The notes under the pieces are model-generated. The model saw nothing but the letters and a program-made list of their open reading frames with translations, was not told the origin of the DNA and did not search any database. The position numbers were made by a program, and so were the translations under genes. A DNA stretch of 64,000 bases from assembly GCA_015064445.1 (NCBI GenBank), contig SVSE01000001.1, forward strand, positions 213,789-277,788, given 5' to 3'. This DNA is from Oscillospiraceae bacterium (GTDB taxonomy: Bacteria; Bacillota; Clostridia; Oscillospirales; CAG-272). Positions 52,062 to 59,833 of the stretch are shown piece after piece (within the stretch, counting starts at the first letter, position 1; every line of letters starts with the position of its first letter).

Positions 52062-53114
52062 TCAATACTTAATGCCTAAGGCATCAAGCTCGTTTCTTAT
52101 GTATTCAAGAGAAAGGAGCTTGTCCTTTACCTGCTCTAAATTTAGAAGATCTGTATTATTAGAATTAAATTCTGTTAATGTATTGCGCTTTAGATCTCCA
52201 TCTTTAAAATACTTATCGTAATTTAAGCCTCTATCATCGCATGGGACGCGATAAAATTTGCCGAGGTCAATAGCACGAGCGCATTCCTCGTTTGTTAGAA
52301 GAGTCTCGTACATTTTCTCGCCATGTCTTATACCAATAACCTTTATATTGCTCTTATCAGCGCCAAAAAGCTCACAAACAGCCTCTGCCTGTGTTTGGAT
52401 TGTGCAAGCAGGCGCTTTTTGAACAAGAATGTCACCGCTAACACCCTTTTCAAACGCGAAAAGAACCAAATCAACAGCCTCTTCAAGTGACATAATAAAT
52501 CTTGTCATAGAAGGCTCGGTAATTGTGATAGGTTGTCCATTCTTAATCTGCTCTATCCAAAGAGGAATTACAGAGCCACGGCTACACATAACATTACCAT
52601 ATCTTGTACAGCAAATCTTAGTTTTGTCAGAAGATACTGTACGAGATTTTGCAACAATAACCTTTTCCATCATTGCCTTACTCGTTCCCATAGCATTAAC
52701 AGGATAGGCAGCCTTGTCAGTAGAAAGACAAATTATAGACTTTACTCCCTCTTCAATGGCAGCTGTGAGAACATTATCCGTTCCCAAAACATTAGTTTTT
52801 ACTGCTTCAAGTGGGAAAAACTCACACGAAGGAACCTGCTTAAGTGCAGCTGCATGAAAAATGTAATCTACACCATGCATAGCATTTTTAACAGATGAAA
52901 TATCGCGAACATCGCCTATGTAAAACTTGATTTTATCAACATACTCAGGCATTTTCACTTGAAATTCGTGACGCATGTCATCCTGCTTTTTCTCATCACG
53001 AGAAAAAATGCGAATTTCAGCAAGATCGGTTTGCAAAAATCTGTTAAGAACAGCATTTCCAAAAGAACCTGTTCCACCTGTTATCATTAATGTTTTTCCT
53101 GTAAAAAGTCCCAT
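52062..53114 (-). CDS. UDP-GlcNAc 4,6-dehydratase/5-epimerase (CapE/FnlA-like)
   Basis: A 350-residue SDR enzyme of the polysaccharide-biosynthesis CapD/FlaA1 group. Rossmann motif GGTGSFGNAVL is at residue 12. The active-site motif is STDKAAYPVNAMGTSKAMME near residue 133, where Met replaces the usual catalytic Tyr (Met-x-x-x-Lys), as in CapE-type enzymes. It performs the first step from UDP-GlcNAc towards UDP-FucNAc. AAGGAG precedes the ATG. First gene of the three-gene operon. Confidence 0.9.
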   Translation of the reverse strand: MGLFTGKTLMITGGTGSFGNAVLNRFLQTDLAEIRIFSRDEKKQDDMRHEFQVKMPEYVDKIKFYIGDVRDISSVKNAMHGVDYIFHAAALKQVPSCEFFPLEAVKTNVLGTDNVLTAAIEEGVKSIICLSTDKAAYPVNAMGTSKAMMEKVIVAKSRTVSSDKTKICCTRYGNVMCSRGSVIPLWIEQIKNGQPITITEPSMTRFIMSLEEAVDLVLFAFEKGVSGDILVQKAPACTIQTQAEAVCELFGADKSNIKVIGIRHGEKMYETLLTNEECARAIDLGKFYRVPCDDRGLNYDKYFKDGDLKRNTLTEFNSNNTDLLNLEQVKDKLLSLEYIRNELDALGIKY

Positions 53115-53144
53115 ATTGAGCTCCTTGTAAACTTATTCTATTAT

Positions 53145-53173
53145 ATTTTATCATATTAGATTATAAAAATCAA
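53145..53173 (-). promoter_or_regulatory. SigA-type promoter for the CapEFG-like operon
   Basis: On the minus strand TTGATT (53168-53173), 17-base spacer, TAAAAT (53145-53150), 31 bases before the ATG. Confidence 0.68.
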
Positions 53174-53196
53174 TATATTTTATTTTATATAAAGCA

Positions 53197-53229
53197 AAAA
53201 ACCGAATGAGCAAGTGCTCATTCGGTTTT
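53197..53229 (-). terminator. Terminator of tRNA-Pro
   Basis: Strong stem of about 15 bases (AAAAACCGAATGAGCA side against TGCTCATTCGGTTTTT), right after the tRNA, ending in a T run on the minus strand. Confidence 0.9.
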
Positions 53230-53305
53230 TGGTCTGAGTAGCGGGATTTGAACCCACGGCCTCTACCACCCCAAGGTAGCGCGCTCCCAGCTGCGCTATA
53301 CCCAG
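53230..53305 (-). tRNA. tRNA-Pro (anticodon GGG)
   Basis: The 76-base gene folds into a standard cloverleaf: acceptor CTGGGTA/TACTCAG with one G-T pair, anticodon stem CTACC/GGTAG with loop TTGGGGT, giving anticodon GGG, and a T arm with GGTTCAAATCC. Discriminator A and encoded CCA follow. It decodes CCC and CCU. It is a lone gene with its own perfect promoter and terminator. Confidence 0.95.
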
Positions 53306-53316
53306 ATACGCTTGTT

Positions 53317-53345
53317 ATTATATCACGCAAAAAATCTTATGTCAA
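53317..53345 (-). promoter_or_regulatory. Perfect consensus promoter for tRNA-Pro
   Basis: On the minus strand TTGACA (53340-53345), 17-base spacer, TATAAT (53317-53322), about 12 bases before the mature 5' end. Confidence 0.88.
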
Positions 53346-53398
53346 TAGATATTTTTTATATTTTTGAATTATTTATATGCTATTTAGACAAACTAAAA

Positions 53399-53417
53399 TT
53401 GAAATCTCAGATTTCAA
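53399..53417. repeat. Inverted repeat upstream of the DUF1540 gene
   Basis: Perfect eight-base arms TTGAAATC/GATTTCAA with spacer TCA, 22 bases before the ATG. It could be an operator or a 5'-leader hairpin; no clear promoter was seen beside it. Confidence 0.5.
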
Positions 53418-53438
53418 AATTTTATCAAGGAGTTTGTT

Positions 53439-53633
53439 ATGCAAAATAAGGCAAATCACTGTATTCATTGCACAGTTAAGTCATGTGCACATCACGCAAA
53501 AACAACTAATTACTGCGTTCTCGATACCGTTTCTATCGGCACACACGAATGCAATCCTACCGTTTCCCAATGTGTAGATTGCGAATCGTTTGTTCTTGAT
53601 AAATGCGGCGACGGAAAGTGTTCCATTAAATAA
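53439..53633 (+). CDS. DUF1540 Cys-rich protein
   Basis: A 64-residue protein with nine Cys arranged as in DUF1540 proteins: HCTVKSCAHHAKTTNYCVLDTV, in two halves, then CNPTVSQCVDCESFV. The Cys/His spacing suggests a metal site or disulfides. Such proteins are common in spore-forming Clostridia; their role is unknown. AAGGAG lies before the ATG, and it has its own terminator. Confidence 0.85.
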   Translation: MQNKANHCIHCTVKSCAHHAKTTNYCVLDTVSIGTHECNPTVSQCVDCESFVLDKCGDGKCSIK

Positions 53634-53650
53634 AACGACTTTGATATTAC

Positions 53651-53679
53651 AAAAAATCACCTTTATAGGTGATTTTTTG
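53651..53679 (+). terminator. Terminator of the DUF1540 gene
   Basis: Stem AAAAAATCACCT/AGGTGATTTTTT with loop TTAT, followed by more T. It also lies just before the yabQ stop on the other strand and may serve both. Confidence 0.85.
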
Positions 53680-53715
53680 TTTTTAGATTTTTTGAATTTA
53701 CAAATTCTAAAATTG

Positions 53716-54291
53716 TTATTTTCCTATTTTATATAGCTCTGCTCTGTATTTCAAGATTTTATTTTCTGATTTTTTGTCTTTTATTTTCAACAATTTTATT
53801 TTTAAAAAACATGGTTTTATTTTCACATATAAAAAAGAAAAGGGTCTTGATATAAAATATACAAGATACAAAAACGCGACTTTTGTAAAAAACGCAATAC
53901 ACTCGGAAATTGATATAACAAGCTTGCCCAAGGTCACATAATACAAAAGCACTCCTGCAATTGCGCCTGCAAAAATATACCATCTAACAATGCCAAAATT
54001 AATGTGATATGTATATATCGTCATAACAAGCGTTGCAACGAAAAAATATACAATATCCGTTATGAATATCATAATTCCTTCTGCTATTTTTTTCTTTTTT
54101 CTATCACTATTCAATGGATTTTTTATAAGTGGAAGCCTTATGTTTTTGAGTCTAAGATTGAACTTATTTACATATGAAACGCCAAGCAAAACTCGTACTA
54201 TTCTTATAAGGTCATAAAAAGCCCCAAGCCCTAATCCCAACAACACACTATTTAAGGCAACTAATAGCTGTTCGGCAAAGGAAATTTCCAT
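53716..54291 (-). CDS. yabQ: Spore cortex biosynthesis protein YabQ
   Basis: A 191-residue membrane protein with about five helices. FGLGLGAFYDLIRIVR-like start (VLLGLGLGAFYDLIRI near residue 17) and the central Lys-rich loop are typical of YabQ, a mother-cell outer forespore membrane protein needed for cortex synthesis. The C-terminal tail is strongly basic. It follows yabP by seven bases in the conserved yabP-yabQ order. divIC, which often follows, is absent. Confidence 0.9.
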   Translation of the reverse strand: MEISFAEQLLVALNSVLLGLGLGAFYDLIRIVRVLLGVSYVNKFNLRLKNIRLPLIKNPLNSDRKKKKIAEGIMIFITDIVYFFVATLVMTIYTYHINFGIVRWYIFAGAIAGVLLYYVTLGKLVISISECIAFFTKVAFLYLVYFISRPFSFLYVKIKPCFLKIKLLKIKDKKSENKILKYRAELYKIGK

Positions 54292-54298
54292 TTAATCC

Positions 54299-54583
54299 TC
54301 ACTTAAAAATATCCATTATTGATCTTTTCTTTTTTTGTGATGTATTTGTAAAGTAGAAGATTCCGTTTATTTGTCCATTCAAAACAAATTCTCCGCTTTC
54401 TGCGTTGAATTTTTCGATTTTTAAATTTTCTCCCTCTATAGAAACGCCAAAATTGTCACTTTGCGCAATTATTGTTCCGTCATCGAAGCTTGTAACATCG
54501 CTTATTCCTGTCATTTCCGTTCTTTTTCTCCCCTTGATGCTCACATCATGCTTTATAATCTGTTCTTCCGTTTCAATGTTCAT
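54299..54583 (-). CDS. yabP: Sporulation protein YabP
   Basis: A 94-residue YabP/YqfC family protein: IKGRKRTEMTGISDVTSFDD followed by beta strands and the YGFINGIFY-like stretch (NGQINGIFYF). The start at 54583 uses the ATG with GGAGG upstream. It sits between rqcP and yabQ, the conserved neighbours. Its molecular role is not settled. Confidence 0.92.
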   Translation of the reverse strand: MNIETEEQIIKHDVSIKGRKRTEMTGISDVTSFDDGTIIAQSDNFGVSIEGENLKIEKFNAESGEFVLNGQINGIFYFTNTSQKKKRSIMDIFK

Positions 54584-54615
54584 AATAACCTCCAGCCCTT
54601 TCATATTGATAATAT

Positions 54616-54646
54616 GAAAAAGTGCCCGAGTTTATTACTCGGACAC
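54616..54646 (-). terminator. Terminator overlapping the rqcP stop codon
   Basis: Seven-base stem GCCCGAG/CTCGGAC with loop TTTATTA. The 5' arm, on the minus strand, lies within the last codons of rqcP, and the loop holds the stop codon; a T run follows. It would limit read-through into yabP-yabQ. Confidence 0.7.
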
Positions 54647-54880
54647 CACCTCATAAAGCTCAGACGCATCATTTTTTCTAACAACCTCGCGCACATCAAG
54701 GACTCTAACCTTTAGCTTTTTCTCGCCAAAGGCAATTTCTATAATATCGCCCTCTTTAACATCATAGGAAGCCTTAACAGTCCTACCATTTACGCTCACA
54801 TGTGCGGAGTCGCACGCATCGTTTGCAACTGTACGTCTTTTTATAATTCTTGAAATTTTAAGAAATTTATCTATTCTCAT
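54635..54880 (-). CDS. rqcP: RqcP (YabO) S4-domain RNA-binding protein
   Basis: RqcP works with RqcH in ribosome-associated quality control, moving the peptidyl-tRNA during Ala tailing. The 81-residue protein is almost entirely an S4 domain: MRIDKFLKISRIIKRRTVAN, VSVNGRTVKASYDVKEGDII. It lies between the HU gene and yabP, its usual place. The terminator hairpin overlaps its 3' end. Confidence 0.94.
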   Translation of the reverse strand: MRIDKFLKISRIIKRRTVANDACDSAHVSVNGRTVKASYDVKEGDIIEIAFGEKKLKVRVLDVREVVRKNDASELYEVVSE

Positions 54881-54893
54881 ATTTTCTCCAAAA

Positions 54894-54926
54894 ACAAATC
54901 CTGCGAAAATCGCAGGATTTATTTAT
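54894..54926 (-). terminator. Terminator of the HU gene
   Basis: Eleven-base stem AAATCCTGCGA/TCGCAGGATTT, right after the HU stop codon. Confidence 0.85.
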
Positions 54927-54933
54927 ATAAGAC

Positions 54934-55209
54934 TTAAGCGTTAACCTTATCCTTAAGAGCCTTACCAGCAGCAAACTTAACTGCCTTCTTAGCTGGGATC
55001 TGGATCTTCTCCTTTGTCTGTGGGTTGATACCAGTCTTAGCCGCTGTAGCCTTAACCTCAAATGTACCAAATCCTACGAGAGAAACCTTGTCTCCTGCTA
55101 CGAGAGCGTCCTCGATAGCTGCGATAACTGCTGAAACTGCTATTTCTGCATCCTTCTTCTTAAGGTCTGCCTCTTTTGCTACTACTTCAATAAGATCTGT
55201 CTTGTTCAT
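54934..55209 (-). CDS. hup: HU family DNA-binding protein
   Basis: HU is a nucleoid DNA-bending protein. The 91-residue protein has the usual parts: MNKTDLIEVVAKEADLKKKDA, LVGFGTFEVK and the DNA-binding arm ending in Ile-Asn-Pro-Gln-Thr. The ATG at 55209 was chosen for AGAGGAG; an in-frame start 36 bases upstream is not needed. Strong promoter and terminator fit an abundant protein. An HU gene beside rqcP-yabP-yabQ is common in Clostridia. Confidence 0.97.
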   Translation of the reverse strand: MNKTDLIEVVAKEADLKKKDAEIAVSAVIAAIEDALVAGDKVSLVGFGTFEVKATAAKTGINPQTKEKIQIPAKKAVKFAAGKALKDKVNA

Positions 55210-55262
55210 GGTTTTTTCTCCTCTTTTATTTTGCCGAAATCCCATTTGGTTTTCGTACTATT

Positions 55263-55291
55263 ATTATACCACTATGAGAACGAAAATTCAA
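55263..55291 (-). promoter_or_regulatory. SigA-type promoter for the HU gene
   Basis: On the minus strand TTGAAT (55286-55291), 17-base spacer, TATAAT (55263-55268). Confidence 0.8.
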
Positions 55292-55358
55292 GTGTTAATT
55301 GGAAATTTGTCACAAAAACACCTATTTTTTTCATTGTTTTTTATACATTTTCACTTTT

Positions 55359-56993
55359 TTAGGGCAAAATCTTTAATTTTCTCAACATTTTTAGCATTCT
55401 TCCATCACCAAAAAGAATCGCAAGCTCACTCTCCGAAACTGTTTTCGTTCTTAAAATCAGCACCAAATATAGAAAAACAGCTATAAAAATCGACAAAATT
55501 GTAGCTATTGACGAAGGAATATATGATGAAATAAAACGATTTAAGAACGCAGATGCACCAATTGAGGTAACCGAGCACAAAAGTGGTAAAACAATTGTCT
55601 TGAAAACACCCGGCAAATTGCCAACATATTTAACTACAAAAATAATATTTATAGTAGATGCAGTTAAATAACACAAAACTGTACTTATAGGTGCGCCCAT
55701 AACGCCTATTTTTGCAAGTAAAATATAATTTGATACAAGCTTTACAGAAGCTCCAGCAAGCATTGACATTATCGGAAGCCTTTGCTTGCCAACGGAATTC
55801 AAAAAAGAATTAGTAATTGCTATAATTCCTAAAAATAAGACTGACGCCGAGGCAACTGCAAGCCAAGGCGAGGCTCGCTCAACGGACTCTGCTCTAAACA
55901 TCAAAAGCTGTAAAATTTGCCTTGAAAATACGCCTAATCCCATTGCGCACGGCAATGCAATTATTACAATAAAACGAAAACTAAACGACCTCATCCTTTT
56001 CTGAGCATCTATATCTTTTCTTTCGTGTGCTGATGTAATCATAGGTACAAGCGCATTTGCAATTGGATATAAAATGATTGTTGGAAGATTAAACATTGAT
56101 ATAACAAGAGATGTATAATCTCCGTAGTATATTCTTACCGCAATTTCATTCATTCCATACACGAGCAGACGATTTTGCACCATTATAGTATCTAAAATCG
56201 TTGTAAGAGATAAAACTGACGAGCTAATTGTTACTGGAATTGCTATTGCGAGCATTTCCTTCAATATTTCCTTTATGCTTCTTTTCTCCTTGTTTATTTC
56301 ATTCAAGGAGAAAAAGCGCTCTTCTTTAAAAAATATTTTTCTTATATATAAAAATATCATTCCTAAAAGAACGCCTGCTGTAACACCTAATATTGTATAT
56401 GAGGCAACAACATTATCCTCACACCCCTTGGATTTCGCCCAAAGAGCAAGCGAAATTCCTATAAGAACCTTAGAAATTGCCTCAATAAATTGAGAAATCG
56501 CAGTTGGTGCCATTAGCTGATAGCCCTGAAAATAGCCTCTCATACAGCTACTTAAGCAGATAAAAAGCATTGTTGGAGCTATTGCAACTATACAAAGTGA
56601 GGTTTCAGGTGCGCCGATTAATTGTGATAGCTGTTTCGAAAAGGCTATCATAATAATGGAAAAGGCAAATCCTATTATTAGAAATAAAATTATTGCTATA
56701 TCAAATATTTTTTTGGTTTCTAAAAGTCGCCCCTTAGAGCGACTTTTAGCTATCATTATTGAGAGTGCAACAGGAAGCCCGGCTGTTGAAATAACATAAA
56801 GATAGGCATATATTTCATATGCAGAGCTATAATAGCCTGCGCCTATGCTTCCAACCACTCGATTAAGCGCGATTTTAGATATAAGTCCTACCGCCTTTAC
56901 AAGAAAGTTTGCTAAGGTCAGTACTAAAACTCCCGAAAAGAATAGATTTTTTGCGCTTTTTGGTTTGTTTCTTAAATCACACTTATTATTCAA
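55359..56993 (-). CDS. spoVB: SpoVB/MurJ-like polysaccharide flippase
   Basis: A 544-residue membrane protein with about fourteen helices of the MOP/MATE superfamily. RGYFQGYQLMAPTAISQFIEA near residue 153 is characteristic of the SpoVB/YtgP group. SpoVB is needed for cortex synthesis and may flip lipid II in the mother-cell membrane. The neighbourhood (HU, rqcP, yabP, yabQ) favours spoVB over a vegetative flippase. yabN (MazG), often between spoVB and HU, is missing here. Confidence 0.85.
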   Translation of the reverse strand: MNNKCDLRNKPKSAKNLFFSGVLVLTLANFLVKAVGLISKIALNRVVGSIGAGYYSSAYEIYAYLYVISTAGLPVALSIMIAKSRSKGRLLETKKIFDIAIILFLIIGFAFSIIMIAFSKQLSQLIGAPETSLCIVAIAPTMLFICLSSCMRGYFQGYQLMAPTAISQFIEAISKVLIGISLALWAKSKGCEDNVVASYTILGVTAGVLLGMIFLYIRKIFFKEERFFSLNEINKEKRSIKEILKEMLAIAIPVTISSSVLSLTTILDTIMVQNRLLVYGMNEIAVRIYYGDYTSLVISMFNLPTIILYPIANALVPMITSAHERKDIDAQKRMRSFSFRFIVIIALPCAMGLGVFSRQILQLLMFRAESVERASPWLAVASASVLFLGIIAITNSFLNSVGKQRLPIMSMLAGASVKLVSNYILLAKIGVMGAPISTVLCYLTASTINIIFVVKYVGNLPGVFKTIVLPLLCSVTSIGASAFLNRFISSYIPSSIATILSIFIAVFLYLVLILRTKTVSESELAILFGDGRMLKMLRKLKILP

Positions 56994-57010
56994 GGCTACT
57001 CCTCTTTAAG

Positions 57011-57919
57011 TTATTTTTTGCCAAGGAACTCAGTGTAAAGCGAGTTCTTTGGAACATAGTCATAGCTTATAGAGTCAAGCTTTAAGAACTTTTGTTTAAG
57101 CTCGTTTGCTTTTTTATAATATTTACTATTTTCCTCAACTTCATTCAAAATATCAATTATGTAGCCCTTTAAGAGGAACAATTCATAGTCCATAAAGGAA
57201 TTAAGCTGAATTTTACAAATATCGTTTTTGTTAGGATAAATGCTTTCATCCTCGTTTTTACGAACCTTATCCCAAAGGAAAAGTGTAAATTCTGCATCAG
57301 CGCCACGGAACTTATAGTCTCTTACCAAGCGTCTTGAAAGTCTTATATCATCACGCTCGAAGACTACTCCGTTTACCTCAACATCCTCATCTACATTTAT
57401 GAATACGCCTGCATAGCTACGATTCTTAAAAAGCCTTGTAATCTCAGGATATACAGCCTGTATTCCCTCGAAAATTATAACTCCATTTTCTGGAATATCA
57501 AGTCTTTCATAATGAGATGTTTTTTGAGTGATGAAATCGTAAACAGGCATATCAACGCTTGTACCCTGTCTTGTAGCATTAACGCAACGCTCAAGAACAT
57601 CAAGGTCAAGAGCATTGACAGAGTCGTAATCAATATCATCGTTGCCTACAACGGAACGCTGTTCTTTTCTTTCCTTAAAGAAATTATCGAAGGAAACAAT
57701 GGTAACAGGTCTTCCACTCTTTTCAAAATCGCTGATGATTTTATTTGCTGTTGTGGTTTTACCAGCACAGGTAGGACCAGATAGCAAAAGTGACTCGACT
57801 CCTGTATTTTTTACGCGATTTGAAACCTCACAAAGTCTTTCTTCAAATTCTGCCTCGCACCTATTTACAAAGTTTATTTTGTCCTGCTCGTTCAAAAAAG
57901 AGATATTGATATGTCTCAT
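57011..57919 (-). CDS. Uridine kinase-like P-loop protein
   Basis: A 302-residue phosphoribulokinase/uridine kinase family protein. The P-loop is LLLSGPTCAGKTTTANKI near residue 43; VSFDNFFKERKE follows, then DYDSVNALDLDVLER and a FEGIQAVYP motif. The C-terminal domain of about 100 residues is not found in ordinary Udk. Members in Clostridia are sometimes fused to a TGS domain; here none is present. Role uncertain. ATG chosen for GGAGGTG. It lies four bases after hemZ. Confidence 0.85.
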   Translation of the reverse strand: MRHINISFLNEQDKINFVNRCEAEFEERLCEVSNRVKNTGVESLLLSGPTCAGKTTTANKIISDFEKSGRPVTIVSFDNFFKERKEQRSVVGNDDIDYDSVNALDLDVLERCVNATRQGTSVDMPVYDFITQKTSHYERLDIPENGVIIFEGIQAVYPEITRLFKNRSYAGVFINVDEDVEVNGVVFERDDIRLSRRLVRDYKFRGADAEFTLFLWDKVRKNEDESIYPNKNDICKIQLNSFMDYELFLLKGYIIDILNEVEENSKYYKKANELKQKFLKLDSISYDYVPKNSLYTEFLGKK

Positions 57920-57923
57920 ATTT

Positions 57924-59390
57924 TCACCTCCTATCAAAAAACTCCTTTATTTGGACATCAGATTTTTTATTCTCTCGCAAATATTCATATGGATATTTTT
58001 GGGAAAATATTCTTAAAATTTCGGGCTTATCAGCACCATTCTTCACTAATTTTGTGGTTGCGCCTGCACCTATACCAAAGACGGTGTGGGCATCAGACAT
58101 CATAAACACATTATAAAGTCCAAAATACTCTGGTCTTGCATAGCCAACATTTTCAAGATTTCCAACGGTATTCTTTTGTCGATACATATAATATGGCAAA
58201 TATCCGTTAGAGGTAAGCGCCTTGTATGCATACTCTACGCTTGCGCCAGCGTCATCATCGCTCATATTATAAATTTCGCCATTTTCGTTTAAGATTCGTG
58301 CAGATTTCTTTACGCAGAAGGTATGCACGGTAACATTATCAGGAGAAAGGTCTATTATTTTATCGACTGTGTTTTTAAAGCTTTCAAAATTATCTCCATC
58401 AAGACCAGCAATAAGGTCGGTATTTATACTTCTTATCTTGCTATTTTTTACCTTGTCGAATGCCTCAAAAAACTCCGATACAGTATGATGTCTGCCGATT
58501 GCACCTAACACCTTATCATTAAGAGTTTGTGGATTAACACTGATTCTATTAACTCCATATTTATAGGCTATTTCAAGCTTTTGTGGTGTTATTGTATCAG
58601 GACGACCGCCCTCGAGAGTGAACTCATCAAGAGATGAAACATCAATTTCGTTAGCTATTGTAGCAAGAACCTCCTCAAGTTGTGCTTCATTTAGCATAGT
58701 TGGAGTTCCTCCGCCTATGTAAATACAGGAAATTTCGAGTCCAAGCTCATTTATTAACCTTGTTGTTTCCTTAATATCCCAGCATATTCTGCTAACATAA
58801 GACGGAATTAGGTCAAAAAGCTTCTTTCCTGCATAAGAAATAAACGAGCAATAATTGCATCTTGACGGACAAAAGGGAATCGAAATATAGATGCTACATT
58901 TTTTGTCATTGGTCAACGACATTATAGCACTCTCGTTTTTGGCAACCGATATAACGAGGTTAGTCCTTTGCTCTGACAAAAGATATCTGTTTTTTAAAAT
59001 TTGCCTTGTCTCATCCTCAGAAAAGGCATTTAAAAGCTCATAGCAAATTTTTGATGGGCGAATTCCTGTAAGAAGTCCCCACGGAATATCTCTACCTGTA
59101 ATTTCCTTACAAGCCATATAAATAGCCTGTCCTATTGCGGTTTTAGCGGACCTTTCCTCGCTCTCGTCTTGGTTTAACAAGTAATTCACGCTCTTCTCGG
59201 TCTCGGAACCATTCACACACAAGCGAACGCTTGCGTATATTTGGCTATCAAGTTGCGACAAGGACGCATACAGAGACATTCCGTCCGTGTCCTCATCTTG
59301 GCTTTCAGGAAAGCTAATTCCGTGGAAAAACGCCATACAAAGGCTTTGAACATATGTTCTGTTTATTTTTCCGTCTAAAAAAATCCTCAT
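57924..59390 (-). CDS. hemZ: Oxygen-independent coproporphyrinogen dehydrogenase HemZ
   Basis: HemZ is a radical SAM protein related to HemN. The SAM cluster motif CPSRCNYCSF near residue 172 follows PF in the expected context; GGGTPTMLNEAQLEEVL near residue 225 is the family SAM-binding element. Residues 1-160 form the HemZ-specific N-terminal domain with WGLLTGIRPSKI. At 488 residues it is complete. Whether it acts in haem synthesis is open: no other hem genes are in the window. It overlaps dtd by four bases. Confidence 0.93.
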   Translation of the reverse strand: MRIFLDGKINRTYVQSLCMAFFHGISFPESQDEDTDGMSLYASLSQLDSQIYASVRLCVNGSETEKSVNYLLNQDESEERSAKTAIGQAIYMACKEITGRDIPWGLLTGIRPSKICYELLNAFSEDETRQILKNRYLLSEQRTNLVISVAKNESAIMSLTNDKKCSIYISIPFCPSRCNYCSFISYAGKKLFDLIPSYVSRICWDIKETTRLINELGLEISCIYIGGGTPTMLNEAQLEEVLATIANEIDVSSLDEFTLEGGRPDTITPQKLEIAYKYGVNRISVNPQTLNDKVLGAIGRHHTVSEFFEAFDKVKNSKIRSINTDLIAGLDGDNFESFKNTVDKIIDLSPDNVTVHTFCVKKSARILNENGEIYNMSDDDAGASVEYAYKALTSNGYLPYYMYRQKNTVGNLENVGYARPEYFGLYNVFMMSDAHTVFGIGAGATTKLVKNGADKPEILRIFSQKYPYEYLRENKKSDVQIKEFFDRR

Positions 59391-59833
59391 TTTAGCACTT
59401 CACTATCCATTACTATTGTAACAGGTCCATCATTTAAAAGCTCAATCTTCATATCAGCGCCAAATATACCCTTTTCGGTTGGAACAAATTGAGAAATATG
59501 AGAGCAGAAATACTCATAAAGCCTATTTGCTTCATCTGGCTTTGCTCCATTCATATAATCGGGACGATTTCCCTTTTTGTAGTTAGCAAGCAAGGTGAAA
59601 TTAGAAACGACCAACACAGAGCCAGAAACATCAATAACGCTCAAATTCATTTTGTCGTTTTCATCGGAGAAAATGCGAAGCTTAGAAATCTTATTTGACA
59701 AAAGCTCTGCATCTCTTTCGCTATCGCCTTCCTTTACCCCCAAAAGTATCAAGAGTCCGTTGTCTATTTTACTATGTAGTGCCTCATCAATTGTAACAGA
59801 GGCGTTTTTTACTCTTTGAATAACTGCTATCAT
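59387..59833 (-). CDS. dtd: D-aminoacyl-tRNA deacylase
   Basis: DTD hydrolyses D-aminoacyl- and Gly-tRNA-Ala errors. The 148-residue protein starts MIAVIQRVKNASVTID, has VVSNFTLLANYKKGNRPDY with the Ser-Gln/Asn-Phe-Thr-Leu element, and ends in LLNDGPVTIVMDS with the Gly-cis-Pro region. It shares one base with the RelA stop codon and overlaps hemZ by four; the relA-dtd pair is conserved in Firmicutes. Confidence 0.95.
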   Translation of the reverse strand: MIAVIQRVKNASVTIDEALHSKIDNGLLILLGVKEGDSERDAELLSNKISKLRIFSDENDKMNLSVIDVSGSVLVVSNFTLLANYKKGNRPDYMNGAKPDEANRLYEYFCSHISQFVPTEKGIFGADMKIELLNDGPVTIVMDSEVLK

